A stretch of DNA of 64,000 nt from Mytilus trossulus (lineage: Eukaryota; Mollusca; Bivalvia; Mytilida; Mytilidae): contig NC_086383.1 in the NCBI RefSeq assembly GCF_036588685.1, positions 49,248,448 to 49,312,447 on the forward strand, given 5' to 3'. The position numbers and the translations under genes were made by a program. Positions 42,025 through 56,200 of the stretch are shown piece after piece (the first letter of the stretch is position 1; every line of letters starts with the position of its first letter). The notes under the pieces are model-generated. The model saw only the letters and a program-made list of their open reading frames with translations. It was not told where the DNA came from and did no database searches.

Positions 42025-42032
42025 GGAATAAA
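42025..42032 (+). terminator. Candidate polyadenylation signal
   Basis: GGAATAAAAC lies about 10 nt after the stop of the preceding exon; a second AATAAA is near 42,127. The later one has the more usual spacing for a 3' untranslated region. Confidence 0.35.
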
Positions 42033-42404
42033 ACACATCCTTGGAAATGTAAATTTGAGTATGGACTTATCAGACCTAAATTCTTCGTTCGTTCCTCTCG
42101 GTTTATACAGGAAATGCGAATTCTGAAATAAAATACATGTCAAACATAATTATGATATCAACACTTGTAACATTTCTAAAAATTCTATTTTTGAAATAGT
42201 CTGCAGCCTTTGTAGTTTTATGTATTACTCAGTATGTACAAAAACAGTACAGGTGCTCAGAATTTGTGTTTTTCAATGTCGTAACATACACCCAGTGTAC
42301 TTCTACAATGCATACAAATGCTGTGTGAATGTCAACAATTATAGCTGTTAATCTAATCAAATATCAGAATTATTTCTTTGTTACCAGACAGGACTAATAG
42401 TTAT

Positions 42405-42560
42405 CAAAGGTACCAGGATTATAGTTTAATACGCCAGACACGCGTTTCGTCTGCATAAGACTCATCAGTGACGCTCAGATCAAAACAGTTAAAAAGCCAA
42501 ACAAATACAAAGTTCAAGAGCATTGAGGATCTAAAATTCCAAAAGTTATGCCAAACACGG
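42405..42560 (-). repeat. Dispersed family R3 copy
   Basis: It has ggtaccaggattatagttta, acacgcgtttcgtctgcata, actcatcagtgacgctcaga and a tail also found, inverted, at 45,345-45,590. Confidence 0.75.
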
Positions 42561-42589
42561 CTAAGGTAATCTACTCCTGTGCGTAAGAA

Positions 42590-42910
42590 AATTTTACCCC
42601 GTTTTGAAAAAGGGGGGGGGGGGGGGTATACTGTTTTACTTCTGTCTGTACATCCATTCATCCGTCAGTCCCGTCCGTCAGTCCCATGAATATTTTCGTC
42701 GCATTTTTCTCAAGAACTACTAGACAAGGATTTCTGAAATTGGGTTTCATATTATATATAAGTCAGTTATACCGTGTGATGGGTTTTCAGATTCATCACT
42801 CGACAACTGTCTGTTTACCGAACACTCGTATCATTTTACACTATTTATATTATCCACTTGCGGCGGGGGTATCATCAGTGAGCAGTAGCTCGCAGTTTCA
42901 CTTGTTTATT
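42590..42910 (+). repeat. Dispersed repeat with a G homopolymer
   Basis: A run of 16-17 G (about 42,610-42,626) is followed by tctgtctgtacatccattca, ccgtccgtcagtcccatgaa and ttatccacttgcggcggggg. This pattern is common in bivalve genomic DNA from memory. It yields a spurious 106-codon frame at 42,686-43,006. Confidence 0.5.
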
Positions 42911-43125
42911 TTAATTTGTACACATGTTGTATATTTCTTAACCTATAACTTTGCTATCTACCTCAAAGAAGAAAAAGGACCACTAACAGAACCTTGGATT
43001 TGTTAAGACAAAATTAGCACACTTAGAAACGTGACATTATATTCAAATAAATGCAAGGAATGCAATCATTTTAAATTCGGACAACGCTGTCTTCAATACT
43101 AATCATCGTAAATGTATCGTTTGTA

Positions 43126-44247
43126 TTACTTGTTCTTGAAACACTTATCCTGATCTTCATCTATTTCTATTTCGGAAATTGTACTGCTACTGTTCGAATA
43201 AAGTCTGTCTCGGCTTATGTCCCTGGAATTGATTTCCGCAGTAGTCTGCTTATCGTTTGATTGATCATAATCGCCGTTCACATTTCGCATACTTTTTGCA
43301 AAGTCTGCACCTTTGACGGGATTCTCTTCTGTACTCTCCGATATTCCACTTTCGTTAACACATTCCTGATCATCTAGCGGAGTTGTTTCTTCATCTGTTG
43401 GTCCAAATTTGACAAGTTCTGTATTCGAATCTCCGCTATGAATGATTGTTTCAGATTTGTCGAAATTTGTCATCTGTTCAATTGTTTTGTCTTCAAAAAC
43501 TGCACAATCCTTTGCAAAGAAATTATTGAACATGCTTCCCCTGCTTCTGCTGAGTCGCACATTGTCTGGTGGCGCTAGCATCATACTATTATAAGTGAAA
43601 CTTGTATCTGAAGTAATCCCATTGAATGCATTTATTCGCTGTAAGTTAAATATTGGCTTATATGTATTTGTAGTAGTTTCTAATTCCTCAATTGAGGAAA
43701 CCAATGCATTTAATTCAGTTTGGCTTTTGTTCATGTTTGATTTTTGGTCATCCAGTGCAGCTAATATGTCCTCTCGAGGTTCCGCATCGCTATCCTGCGT
43801 TTTCCCAAGATGGTCTTCTTCCTTGTTCGTACTGGTATTTGTGAATCCAAGTTTTTGTAGAGTTTCTTCTACACTACTGGTATATGGTTTGACATCGATA
43901 GATTCGACTTTCTGTTGCGCAATTTTCCTTCTCTTAAATTGTATATTTTCTAATGGTGTAACTTTGTTTGAGTTTCTAGCTAGTGAGCTAACAGTAGTTT
44001 GTTTTCCAAAACCCAGGGTATTAAACGAGTTTTTCAATGTCATTATTCCTGTTGATTTCTTTTTATTCAAGAAAAGTTTGCAAATAACAAAAATGGTCGC
44101 CACAATGAACGCCAATGCAAGCAGACTGCCTATCACAATTGCTATTGTCTCAAAGTCAGAGAAAAATAGATCTGTATCTCCCCCAACACGTCCAGTTTGC
44201 TTGATACCACGTGATACCGACATCCGCTTTGCCATCTGGGTAATGTT
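43126..44247 (-). CDS. Membrane exon: transmembrane helix and ~310-residue cytoplasmic tail
   Basis: After TTTCTGTACAG the frame opens in phase 0 as NITQMAKRMSVSRGIKQTGR. A 20-24 residue helix follows (IAIVIGSLLALAFIVATIFV, then ICKLF) with a KKK stop-transfer cluster. The tail has basic (FKRRKIAQQK) and acidic segments, one Tyr-containing motif, FTYNSMML, and ends ISEIEIDEDQDKCFKNK. It has no kinase, death or TIR domain that I can see. The ATG at 44,235 is in frame but the splice acceptor 12 nt upstream makes an internal exon more likely. The single-exon tail is typical of a last exon. Confidence 0.75.
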   Translation of the reverse strand, partial: NITQMAKRMSVSRGIKQTGRVGGDTDLFFSDFETIAIVIGSLLALAFIVATIFVICKLFLNKKKSTGIMTLKNSFNTLGFGKQTTVSSLARNSNKVTPLENIQFKRRKIAQQKVESIDVKPYTSSVEETLQKLGFTNTSTNKEEDHLGKTQDSDAEPREDILAALDDQKSNMNKSQTELNALVSSIEELETTTNTYKPIFNLQRINAFNGITSDTSFTYNSMMLAPPDNVRLSRSRGSMFNNFFAKDCAVFEDKTIEQMTNFDKSETIIHSGDSNTELVKFGPTDEETTPLDDQECVNESGISESTEENPVKGADFAKSMRNVNGDYDQSNDKQTTAEINSRDISRDRLYSNSSSTISEIEIDEDQDKCFKNK

Positions 44248-47200
44248 CTGTACAGAAAAATAGGTCGGTCCGATTAACTAAAAGTATGAATAGTAATCAT
44301 ATTAAGAATGTATAAAAATTTACCCAAAGTTCCTATTTTATAAGTGTACATGCATTGATTGGTTTTGAAATGTATGACAATTCTTAATCTTTCCAATTAA
44401 AAAAAAAGTGTAACAACACACAGCAAAAAACCGACAGTTCTAAAATAATCAATTCCTTTATTGTCATATGATTTATTACAAAATTTGATAATACGCCCGT
44501 TTGAATGGTATATTTTAGGGCTCTTTATAGCTTGATGTTCGGTGTGAGCCAAGGCTCCGTGTTGAAGGCCGTACCTTGACATATAATGGTTAACTTTCAT
44601 AAATTGTTACTTGGATGGAGAGTTGTCTCATTGACATTCATACCACATCTTCCTCAATCTATCTAATTATGGTGAGAATTTAATTTAAAGCACAGACATT
44701 CTAGTAATAAAAAACTTTCCAGAAGCTGCGATGAAACGATCTACTTAAGATTGACATTTGAAACCAAATCCATAATATTGTAAGAAATTCCGTTTGTATT
44801 ATCTTACATAAATAAATGATTTCTATTTGGGTTTGATTGTAGCGCTAAGGATGGGGTCTAGGATGGAAAATGTTGTCCTGCATTTTGTTTAGATGTAATC
44901 TCTATCATGCCTTTTTGTTTTCCAATCGTTTTGGTCCTGTTTTTTTTATTAATTTATCCTGACTTTTATTTTACATAAATTCTCATCCTGTTTTTTTTTT
45001 ATTTCATCCTAGGCCCTCCCCTCCTCCCCCCCTATAAATCTGCCCCTAGCTCCATAAACTATGGGTTTTTATATGATATTTGTAAAACTTGAATTTTTTT
45101 TTATAAAATATTGTTCACAACAATTTACGAACACACAGTATCAAACTCATGCATCAGCATATAATACTGTTCATACGTCGATGTGAACAAGATATTTGAT
45201 GATTATTTATTGATTAATTTAACGATAAAATCCTTAACTGAAGAAATTTAATCTTGTATTGAAATAAGTATACTATAAATCATGTATTGTCATAACACGT
45301 CATGAGGAAATTCAATACTACAAATGCTTATCATTTTAAAAACTGTTTTATAAATTTCCTGTTTACAAAACTTTGAATTTTTCGAAAAACCAAGGATTTC
45401 TTATCCCAGGAATAGATTACCGTAGCCGTATTTGGCACAGCTTTTTGGAATTTTGTGTCCTCAATGCTCGTCAACTTTGTACTTGTTTGTTTGTTTAACT
45501 GTTTTAATATAAGCGTCACTGATGAGTCTTATGTAGAAGAAACGCGCGTCTGGCGTATTAAATTACAATCCTGGTACTTTTGATAACTATTTTCCCTTAT
45601 TGTGTTATAAATTGCATTAAGTAACTAAAGCATAACACGTTTATTTTGAATAACTGCTATCAGATATACTCGATAAAAATCATTGGAAATCGAATATACA
45701 ATATGTTATACAAGACATTTTGGAACAAACAAACAGTGAAAAAGGTCCTAGAGCAGAATAATAAAAGTCATAAGACAATTCTGCTCAGAAAAGTAGCAAC
45801 TTCTGATATTTGCGGTTATGATATGCTACATTTAAAAAGAAGACTTGGTATGATTGTCAATGAGACAACTCACCACAAGAGACCAAAATGACACAGAATT
45901 TAACAACTATAGGTTACCGTACGGCCTTCAATAATGAGCAAAGCCCATACCGCACCATATGTAAAACAATTCAAACGAGAAAAATAATGGCTTAATTTAT
46001 GCATTGCGGTTTATTTTCAGACTCTGTCTGACAAACCTTAATGGCGGATATTTTGCAAAATAAAAACCGCATAAAAATATCTTTTAAAATTAAATGAAAA
46101 TTTCCCAAATCAATGCTTTATATCTTACCTTCCAATTCTACGCCCGAATGCGTCAAAAGATTAATGTAAAAGTATAAGCATGTCAACAAATCTGATAAAA
46201 TGAAATTGTAGCTGCATTTTATAATGTAGTATTATTATGGCACATTCTATTAATGTAAAGATATATGAAGCTAGAAACTGAAAAAAAATCCAATAAAATA
46301 AAATATTTATAATATTGAAACTCAAGAATAGTCATTTGTATTGTTCGGAGGTTTAAAAATAATACTATAATAAAGATCATATAGAATAGAAATATTTTCT
46401 ATACTATTAACCGAGGAGACCTCATTTTGTGTATCGCTTCTCTTCCTTTGATAATACTGCAAAAATATAGATAGTCAGTTGCAACTACACTTTATTTTTA
46501 TCACAAAAAAAAAACTAAAGAAACAAAATACCGATCTCAAAGTCTTCGCATTTACCACAAGCTTGTTTAATGTTAACTAAAAACTAATAATAATGAATAC
46601 CAATAAATCACTTTTCCCAGTCTTAAACATGTTCTCAAATGTTCTTTCACGATGTGGTATAAAGTTTTAAAACCATCTATCTTTCTCTGTACCATACTGA
46701 ACTTAAATATTTGTTTAAGCCTCAATTTTCATTTCATTTTTTTTGTCAGTTGGTCTCTTGTGGAGTATTGTCTCATTGACTATCATGCCGCATCTTCTTA
46801 TTTTTAGAGCTTATCATGTTAAACTATAATTATTGGACTGTATGCTGTTATTGGATACCACTAGAAAATATAAAATCAAAATGAAATGAAAAAGAAAAAG
46901 GTGCCTTTTGATATCCACAAGCATCGAAAAGGAAAAGAATTATACGGTTTGAATAGTGATTTCGTATGTTTGATGCAGGGCAGCTATTAGTTCACATTAT
47001 TTATATGATATTAAATATTTTTACTTTTTATTATACATGTACGTAGGTGATTTTCTTACTGAACGTAAACACATAAATCGTTCATTTAATTGTCCTAAAA
47101 ATACATGAATATTTGCCACTGGACTTTAATCAACAAACCATCAATTATTCAATTGTTCATTCAAAACATTTTTAAATGATAAAAAAAATAAAAAATTCAC

Positions 47201-50200
47201 GAAACCAGCAGACGTAGCGAAGTAAATATTCAAAACTGAGAATCAGATTAATCAGAGTTGCGCTCCTTTGTTGAAAGTTAATTTGCTAACGTTGATAACA
47301 TAGAGTTCATCATCGAAGCTAAATACAGCCAAATCTTCACAAGAGACTACCTGTAGTCAAAATCTGAGATTTTAAGACCTTAACTCGCCTTTTCAGAATC
47401 TAAAGGACTATGGTTACCAATCACAACATTTTGGTGAACGCTTTTACCTAGAATGCATTAGATTCTTAAACGGCGCATTGAACATGTATTTAAAGACCAC
47501 TTTTTTTGTATCTCCCTGGAGTGCTCTCTTTCATGCCCGCGTCACACTGTCCCGATTTTTATATACGATGGACACCCGAATGCGAAAATTGTAAGTTCGT
47601 ACGAAGTTGGTCCCGATCTCGTTAAAATACCAAAAAAGTCACCGAAGCAAGTACGATGAATAACGAAGTCTATACGATGGTGCCGAAATTATATACGATA
47701 GCAAAAGATGGACATACGAAGGTTAACCGAAGACGGGTATTTAAGCTTCATATCTCAGTCGAAGCCTACACGATGGATCACGAAGGCTACACGATGAATT
47801 ACGAAGGCTACACAATGGATCACGATGATAGCGCGATGGCCATACGATGTCTAAGCTTACGATGCATTTAAATTATATGTCGAAGGCATCACGCGTTTTA
47901 AAGACAATATTAAAGCTATTTCCAGTTACTGAATGTTTTGGTTGATTTCTAAAAATATAGTTTATCATGTATCAAATATGCATATTCAATTTACCATTTT
48001 CTGCATGTGTCATTTACAAATATAGTGTCCATATTTGTCCCTAATATGTTACATACGAGGGGTTCCACGCTCGGCATTGCTTTGTTTGAACTGTAAAATG
48101 TGTGCACTAGTCTGAATAATCACCCATAATTATGCCCATGTTTACTGATCTATCTTAAAGATGAGGTAATGGGTTCATTGGTCCCTTTTATTAAAAAAAG
48201 AGCTCTTTCCAGGAGATTATCATAATAACATAGACATAGGGAAGGATGTGGGGAAAGCAATAAATGCGTCAAAATATAAAATATAGAAAACAAAATGGTT
48301 GTGGAGTAAACATTCGTGTGACAACAACTCAGACGATACATAAAAAATTAGAATAATGAAGAAAAAAGTGGTTTCCCTATATACGTGTACCTGCAGTGTT
48401 GGTGTACGAGGCGCGTTTATGATTTTCATTATGTTACTTGATATGAAAAATTGACAAAAAATAATATTTTACTTGTAAAAGTAAATCCTGAGCCTGTAAT
48501 AGCTGCTCTTCTTGTTCAAATTGAATTAATAGAAACAACGCTGTCGCCGTTCTTGTTCTCATAGAATCAATGTTTTGTGAACGTCTTTATTAACTGTCGT
48601 TTTAGACTGACCAGTGCATATCGCGCATGGCACTTTAAATGTATTTTAGCGCGAAAATTAACTTGCATTTAGCTGGATTTATTGCCGTCGTAGTTCCATC
48701 TTGTCGCCTTCCTACTTTTATTCGATGGCAACACGACGGGATTACGAGGTCTTCACGAATTCGTGTTTCCATCGTAGGACCTTCGGGTAGCTTCATGATT
48801 CTTTCGTGTAGACATCGTAATGTCAAAACTGCCCGATGGAAACACCAATGCAATACAATGTTCAAAGATGCATTCCCGGTGACATTACGATGGCCAGGAT
48901 GGTGATACGAACTCAATACGAACCCTCAACATCGGACGCACCTTCGGGGATTTTTTAACATGTTAAAAAATATAGAACCCTTCCCGAAGTTTTACCCGAA
49001 GGCCAGAAAAAATGGCCGATAGTTCTACGATGGTTAAAGATGGCACTACGAATAGCCCGATCTGGGAACGATCAGTCCCGATTTTGAAAATTTCCATAAT
49101 CGTGTTGCCATCGGCGGAAAAATCGGGACAGTGTGACGCGGGCATCAACAACTTCCGCTGTAATTGGAAGTCTAAATCAATTACAAGTTAAGAAGCTTGG
49201 AGAAAAACGTTTAATAAACAGAAAATTGATATACAACAAAATAGTAGCAAAACAAAAAGAAAACAATTAGTAAATAAACCATTGTCAATGTCGCTAAGAA
49301 GTTGATAGTGAGAAAAGCAAACTTAACAAACTTAACATCGACACTTAAGTGTTAATAAAACAAGTTTTAAAATGTCTATAAAAGTGTTTGATCTATAATT
49401 TTTGTCTAACGGGTAAATAATTTGAATGCGTCTTTTAATACAAATACATGTACCCTTCAAGCTGTTATCATTGATCAAACATATTTTTCTCTCATTATTT
49501 TCAATTTCCTATCCTCAAAAGATTACAAAATCAGACTTTATGACACTTCAATTTGGGCGTATGACATTTGCGCCGATTTTGAAAATTTTCATTCTTTCAT
49601 TTGCGCCGATTTCATTTTGTCATTTGCGCCGATTTTATATTTTTCCTAATTGGATTTACAGGTAAGTTACAGGTAAGTTCATACTTTTACATTAGCCGAG
49701 CACAGAGTATAAACTATGATAAAGACAAATCAAGTAACATTGCAATTGGTAAATGGCCATCCCAATGTTTCCGGTTACCATTCCTGTGAATTTACTAGAT
49801 ATTAACAGGAAAAGCCTTGAATTGCAAAAATAAAATGAGAAAAATTACACAAACGTACAACAGACTAAATAAGAAAATATTGTTTAAATGATTTTTTTTA
49901 AACCCAAGTAAAATACATATTTCCAAGATAAATATGACAAGCTATTGAAATTATTTTATAACAAAGGGCTCGTATGCATACATGTAGCACAAATACACTA
50001 ATGATATTAAAGCTGTCACGAAGAAATAACATACAAATGTATTGCTTCAGTTACAACGTTAATATACATAATTATGTCGGGCGTATGACATTTGCGCCGA
50101 TTTTGAAAATTTTCATTCTTTCATTTGCGCCGATTTCATTTTGTCATTTGCGCCGATTTTATATTTTTCCTTATTGGATTTACAGGTAAGTTCATACTTT

Positions 50201-53200
50201 TACATTGGCCGAGCACAGAGTATAAAGACAAATCAAGTAACATTGCAATTGGTAAATGGCCATCCCAATGTTTCCGGTTACCATTCCTGTGAATTTACTA
50301 GATATTAACAGGAAAATCCTCAAGTTGCAAAAATAAAATGAGAAAAATTACACAAACGTACAACAGACTAAATAAGAAAATATTGTTTAAATGATTTTTT
50401 TTAAACCCAAGTAAAATACATATTTCCAAGATAAATATGACAAGCTATTGAAATTATTTTATAACAAAGGGCTCGTATGCATACATGTAGCACAAATACA
50501 CTAATGATATTAAAACTGTCACGAAGAAACAACATACAAATGTATTGCTTCAGTTACAATGTTAATATACATAATTATGTCGCAGTTCGTATCTCTAATA
50601 TATGAAAGAAAAATCTTCATTATTATTTTATTTTTCAATGGTATGTTTGTTTTATAAACACATCAAAACAATATAAATCTTATATTTATTATTATTGTTT
50701 CCCAAGAAATTGAATATTGTCTTCTATTTGCATATTTTGGCAGCAATGCTTTAAAAGTGTTGAGAACCGATGTCGAAATCAATGTTTCGGAATATTTACA
50801 TTGCATATAGAATGTAGAAATGCATAAAATAAGATTCATTTAAACAACAAACAGTAACATTGACATTTTTACAACATCAAAAAATATTACATAAAATTTA
50901 GATTGGAAATGGGGAATATGTCAATGAGACAGCAACCCGACCAAAGAGCTGAAAACAGCCGAAGGCAACCAATCGGTCTCGCATAGTTCGACGTGTAAAT
51001 AAGATCTGTCACTATATAGTGTGTGCCTAATCTTCTTCCTAAAACATAAGACACAAATACAATTAACTTAAAAAGAAGTAAAGAAAGATAACTCTAAATA
51101 TATAAAAGGAAAATGTAACGTGACTGATCGAGTTGTGGAAGTAATTGATGATAAAACTGTATCAATGTTCTGTTTTATTTGGATATTTGTAGTACGAAAC
51201 CCTCTGTCAAATACATTACCTATTTGTTCGGAATTTGCCAATCGATAACCACTGTCAAATTGATTACCATAACAGCAAGTTTAGATTTTCTGCGATTTAC
51301 ATCTTCCCTTTTACATAATTACACTCATGTCTGTTTAAGAATCTGTGTGCATTTTTTAAAGATACTTAACTTGCGTATTATTCCATATTATATCGGAATT
51401 AGCTGTCATATTCATGTTCATCAATTTGACTCAAATTCTCATGACTGAACATTTATAGCATACTAAATCGTATATCCAAATTAGAGGTATAGGCTTAATA
51501 ATATGTATCATCGTTTCGTAGGAATTATAGCCTTCTAATTAACTATCGAGTTGACTTCCGAAGACTATAGATGGTCATATTAGTGATATAAACATGGATA
51601 TATACACATGGAAAAATGTATTGCAACACCTAATTGAAATTGAAACTAAAAAAATACTCTTTATCTTTTTGTGATATAATTTGTTGAAATGGACCTAGTT
51701 AAAAATTATTTAAATATCACCTGAGTTTATTAAATAAATATCGACTCGATAAGTTCTTATATGCACATGTAGATACTGTACCCGTAAGCAACAAAACAGA
51801 TATTTTTATCCTCATTGTTTTCAACACTTTAAATAACCAAATTTACAAAGTTATGTGATTACTTTTGAAATGTCTGACATTGGAAATTTCGATTACAGTA
51901 AAAGTTGCAAAATTTATTTTTTTGTACAAAAAAACGCTTCATTTTGTTATTAAAATTGTGGTTAGATAAAATATTTTTATTTTCATACATTTTTTATTCG
52001 TTTACATTCTTATGTTATCATAAACTATGTTTCAATATTATGTTGCACATATTTTATCATATTTCATCCAAAATAAGAGGCTAATTTTTCAATTTATAAA
52101 AAATCAAAGTGTTGCAATACTTTTTTCCATGTGTATAGATGTAAATAGATCGTGAAATGAACGTGCAATTGGATTTCGCTCATAACATAATATTAACGTC
52201 AGCCAATCAGAAGACGCATTACATCCAAAATTAAATTATTATAGTTTAAAAATGTGTGCTATTATTTTCATAGTTTTTACCTGTATAAGAATGTTTTTTT
52301 TTGTGAATCGTTTGTTCTTAGTCTAACTAAGATGCAAACATTTTCCGTGTAGTTAACTTTCGCATGTTTTGATGTATATATCTTTTTAATTCAACGGTAT
52401 ACATTTGCAACTTTCGTAATAAAAGATTGAAATCGAAAAAAAAATAAACCATAAACCTACGATAATATTGTCACATCGGTCGCCATTATGAGTGGCGGAA
52501 CATTGGCAGCTGTAAGAATAACCACTCATCGTACAAGTCCCACCATTCATGCAGTAACCATTGGCACACGGATCGGCTACAATATGTATTATGATATATA
52601 TACAAAAAAGGTCATGTATAATAAGAAGATGTAAATTGATTGCTAATGAGACAAGTTGAACTCCTCGCCATAGACCAAAGGACATAGTAGATAGAAATAA
52701 TGCTAGGTAATAGTAGGTAACATTCAACAATGAGAAAAAAACCATCCCGCATAGAATGCCAAAACATGTCAAATGCACAATTCAAACAATAAAGTTCTTG
52801 ATTATATCACAAGTTAACGTGGAGATGCAATAGTCTAATTGTTAAACGCTACATGTATGTAATAAAGTCTTATATATAGACAACAGTTTTAAATGTTCAC
52901 AATTATAATTGACCCTATTAAAATTCAAAAACGTAATCCGTGCATTTTTTTCAAATTATTTTTATTTCGTTGTTAATTTTTCATTTGACACTCAGAAACT
53001 CATACAGAATGAACGATAATAATGCATACAGGTTTTCTCATAATAATATACGTTTAACATAGGTTTAGAGTTGTTTGGAGCAATGAAGCTGACCAAATGA
53101 TTATTTGAAAATAAATAAAGTCACTATCTTACTTTCACATCTTGATCCGGTAAAAAAGGATGGGCATGCGCAATTGAAATTGTATCCTGCTACGGTACAA

Positions 53201-56200
53201 GTTCCAGCGCCACATGGATTGTTGTAACATGGATTTCCTATAAAATTAAATAGATTAAAAATAATGGTGAATCATACACAAATTTATATAACAATTTTAT
53301 TTCCCTGAGATATGGAATACTACTACACATTTCAGTAACCTAGTTGAATTTTAAATCATCTACTATTTTTTATTAATGTGCTATTTTCATAGAGATATTG
53401 ATCAAGTTTGCATTTTGCCATCATCGCTAGCGAGAATGGGAGTGGATCGTAACCCATCGCTAGCGAGAACGGGAGTGGATCGTAACCCATCGCTAGCGAA
53501 GATGGCGTTTTCAATGAACGTTGCTTTTTGTTGTATTTTGTGAATGTGTCATGTACTTGTATTTAATCGAAGAGTTTTTAATTTGCTTGCAATCAAACAA
53601 GTATTGTTTAAACACATCTCTTTTTTTTATTTTTTTATTGTTTTGCACAGACTGATAACAGTCTAAGTAAAGAGCCTGTAATATAATGGTTGTTGTTTGT
53701 TGTTGTTTGATGTGTTACATATTTGTTTTTTCTTTCATTTTTTATACATTAATAAGGCCGTTAGTTTTCTCTTTTAAATTGTTTTCCATTTGTCCTTTCT
53801 GTGCCTTTTATAGCTGTCTATGTGGTATGAGCTTTGCTCATTGTTGCAGGCCGTTCGGTTACCTATAGTTGTTAATTTAATACAATATAGTATTTGGTCT
53901 CTTGTTGTGAGTTGTCTCATTGGCAATCGTATTCATTTTATTTTTTATACTTAATTGACAACCGGCGATATGACTGAACTCGACTTACATATGATGAGTG
54001 TGTATTGGTGTTAGAATGCAATTGCAAATATTACATTTATCACAAGACAATATCATCTTAATGTGATATAAACGCCTAGTCACACACACCTTTTTGTTAA
54101 GAAATAAGGTGCTAGTCCGCCGGGGTCAGTCATCAGGAATATTTTTGTCGTAGTCAGTGTTTTTTCGCGATCAGTCACCAGGAATATTTTTTGTCGTAGT
54201 CAGTATTTTTTTCGCGATCAAATGGTAACAATATAAGGTATGTAGAACAAAATGGAGGCAGAACTGCTGCTTAGCAGCAATACATTGTTTCATCAAATTT
54301 GGGACAATAGATATAAAAAGATGTCGTATGAGTGCCAATGAGTCAATTCTTCATTCAAGTCACAAATTATAAAGGAAAACCATTTTAATAAAAGTATATT
54401 TATAAATAAAATAAATGTAAAACACCATACAACCCACCTCTGTATGAAGTTAAATGGTCGTTACCTTATGTGTTGTTCAGTCTGTATGTTAAGATTTGTT
54501 TTTAAAAAAGGAGAGTTGTAAATCAAAACATATCAAGAAAGGTTTTAAAATTTGAGCTTTGAATCAAAATTTACGAAAAAAAGAATAAATGAAAATAAAA
54601 GCTGAAATTTTTCGTTCACACATAAAAAATAAAAATAAAAATAAATAAAAGCATTTGAATATGTATTACTTTGACACTTATTCCCTGTGTAGTATCCTGG
54701 ACATGTACACTTGAAGGTGTTTCCGTTTATTGCACAGCTTCCAACACCACATGGATGGACTGTACAAGGCGTGACTAAAAATAAAAAATAACAAATATGA
54801 TGCACACTAAACAGATCTTGGTTCAAATCATACATCACGCGACAAGTATATGGCGAGTAAACTAGATTCAATCAGTTTAATTGAAGTCTGGAGCTGGCAT
54901 GTCAGTTAACTGCTAGTAGTCTGTTGTTATTTATGTATAATTGTCATTTGTTTATTTTCTTTGGTTACATCTTCTGACATCAGACTCGGACTTCTCTTGA
55001 ATTGAATCTTAAATGTACGTATTGTTATGCGTTTACTTTTCTACATTGGTTAGAGGTATAGGGGGAGGGTTGAGATCTCACAAACATGTTTAACCTCGCC
55101 GCATTTTTGCGCCTGTCCCAAGTCAGAAGCCTCTGGTCTTTGTTAGTCTTGTATTATTTTAATGTTAATTTCTTGTGTACAATTTGGAAATTAGTATGGC
55201 GTTCATCATCACTGAACTAGTATATATTTGTTTAGGGGCCAGCTGAAGGACACCTCCGGGTGCGGGAATTTCTCGCTACATTGAAGACCTGTTGGTGACC
55301 TTCTGCTGTTGTTTTTCTATGGCCGAGATGTTGTCTCTTTGATACATTCCCCATTTCCATTCTCAATTTTAGAAAACATGTTTTGAATTTAAACTAACTC
55401 AGATATACATTTCAGACTAAAATACCTACTAATTTATTTTTTATAGTATCTTGAATTGAAACTGTTATAAACTATTACCATGTCTGAAATTTTGTATAAC
55501 TTAAATAGAAAAAACAAAGGATATGGGGTATCTGTCTGTGACACAAAATCAGACAAAATCAGTTCATGCACAAGAAACAAAAAAATCACAAAAGAAAAGA
55601 AACAGCTCTTTTATTGCTGCTCTTCATCTCAAAGTCACAGAGAGGCAACCATTTATTCATACATTTGAATTTTCTAATATTTTGATTAAAAAAAAAATCC
55701 GGTGTAAAAAAAAAACCTTTTAAAACTTACTTTCACAGCTGTCCCCGGAAAATCCATCTTTACAGACACACCTTGTCCCTTCAACAGTGTTTCGACATGA
55801 ACCACCATGTTGACAAGGGTTGTTGGACGCACATGCATCATCTACGTACACAAAATATAATGATCAAAGTAACTAATATCTCTCTAACCAGAATATTAAT
55901 CTAAAGTGATATATGCAGATACAGTTAACGGTCGGGAGTCTGTTTTTAAGTGGTTGTCGTTTGTTAATGTGGTTGTTAATATGTTTTCTCGTTTCTCGTT
56001 TCTAATATAGAGTAGACCGCTGGTTTTCCTGTTTCAATATTTTACACTAGTCATTTTGATTCATTTTATAGCTTGCTGATCTGAGTGAGCCAATGCTTTG
56101 TGATGAACGCCGTACGTTGATCAATAATTGTTTATTTTTTCACGGTGCAAATTGGATTCACAGTATATACTAAATTCACACGTATATACTAAATTTAGTC

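Noticed and set aside
42686..43006. 106-codon + frame MNIFVAFFSRTTRQ
   Set aside because: It lies in a dispersed repeat next to a G homopolymer; the product is hydrophobic with no recognised domain.
43595..44263. 222-codon + strand open frame
   Set aside because: Antisense shadow of the membrane exon, whose sense frame has a transmembrane helix, stop-transfer cluster and proper acceptor.
46405..46450. Possible exon YYQRKRSDTQNE on the - strand
   Set aside because: In the phase needed by the EGF chain it hits a stop, and its donor is poor.
47656..47871. 71-codon + frame with repeated EGYTM motif
   Set aside because: It reads the 24-bp subterminal repeats of the Harbinger-like element.
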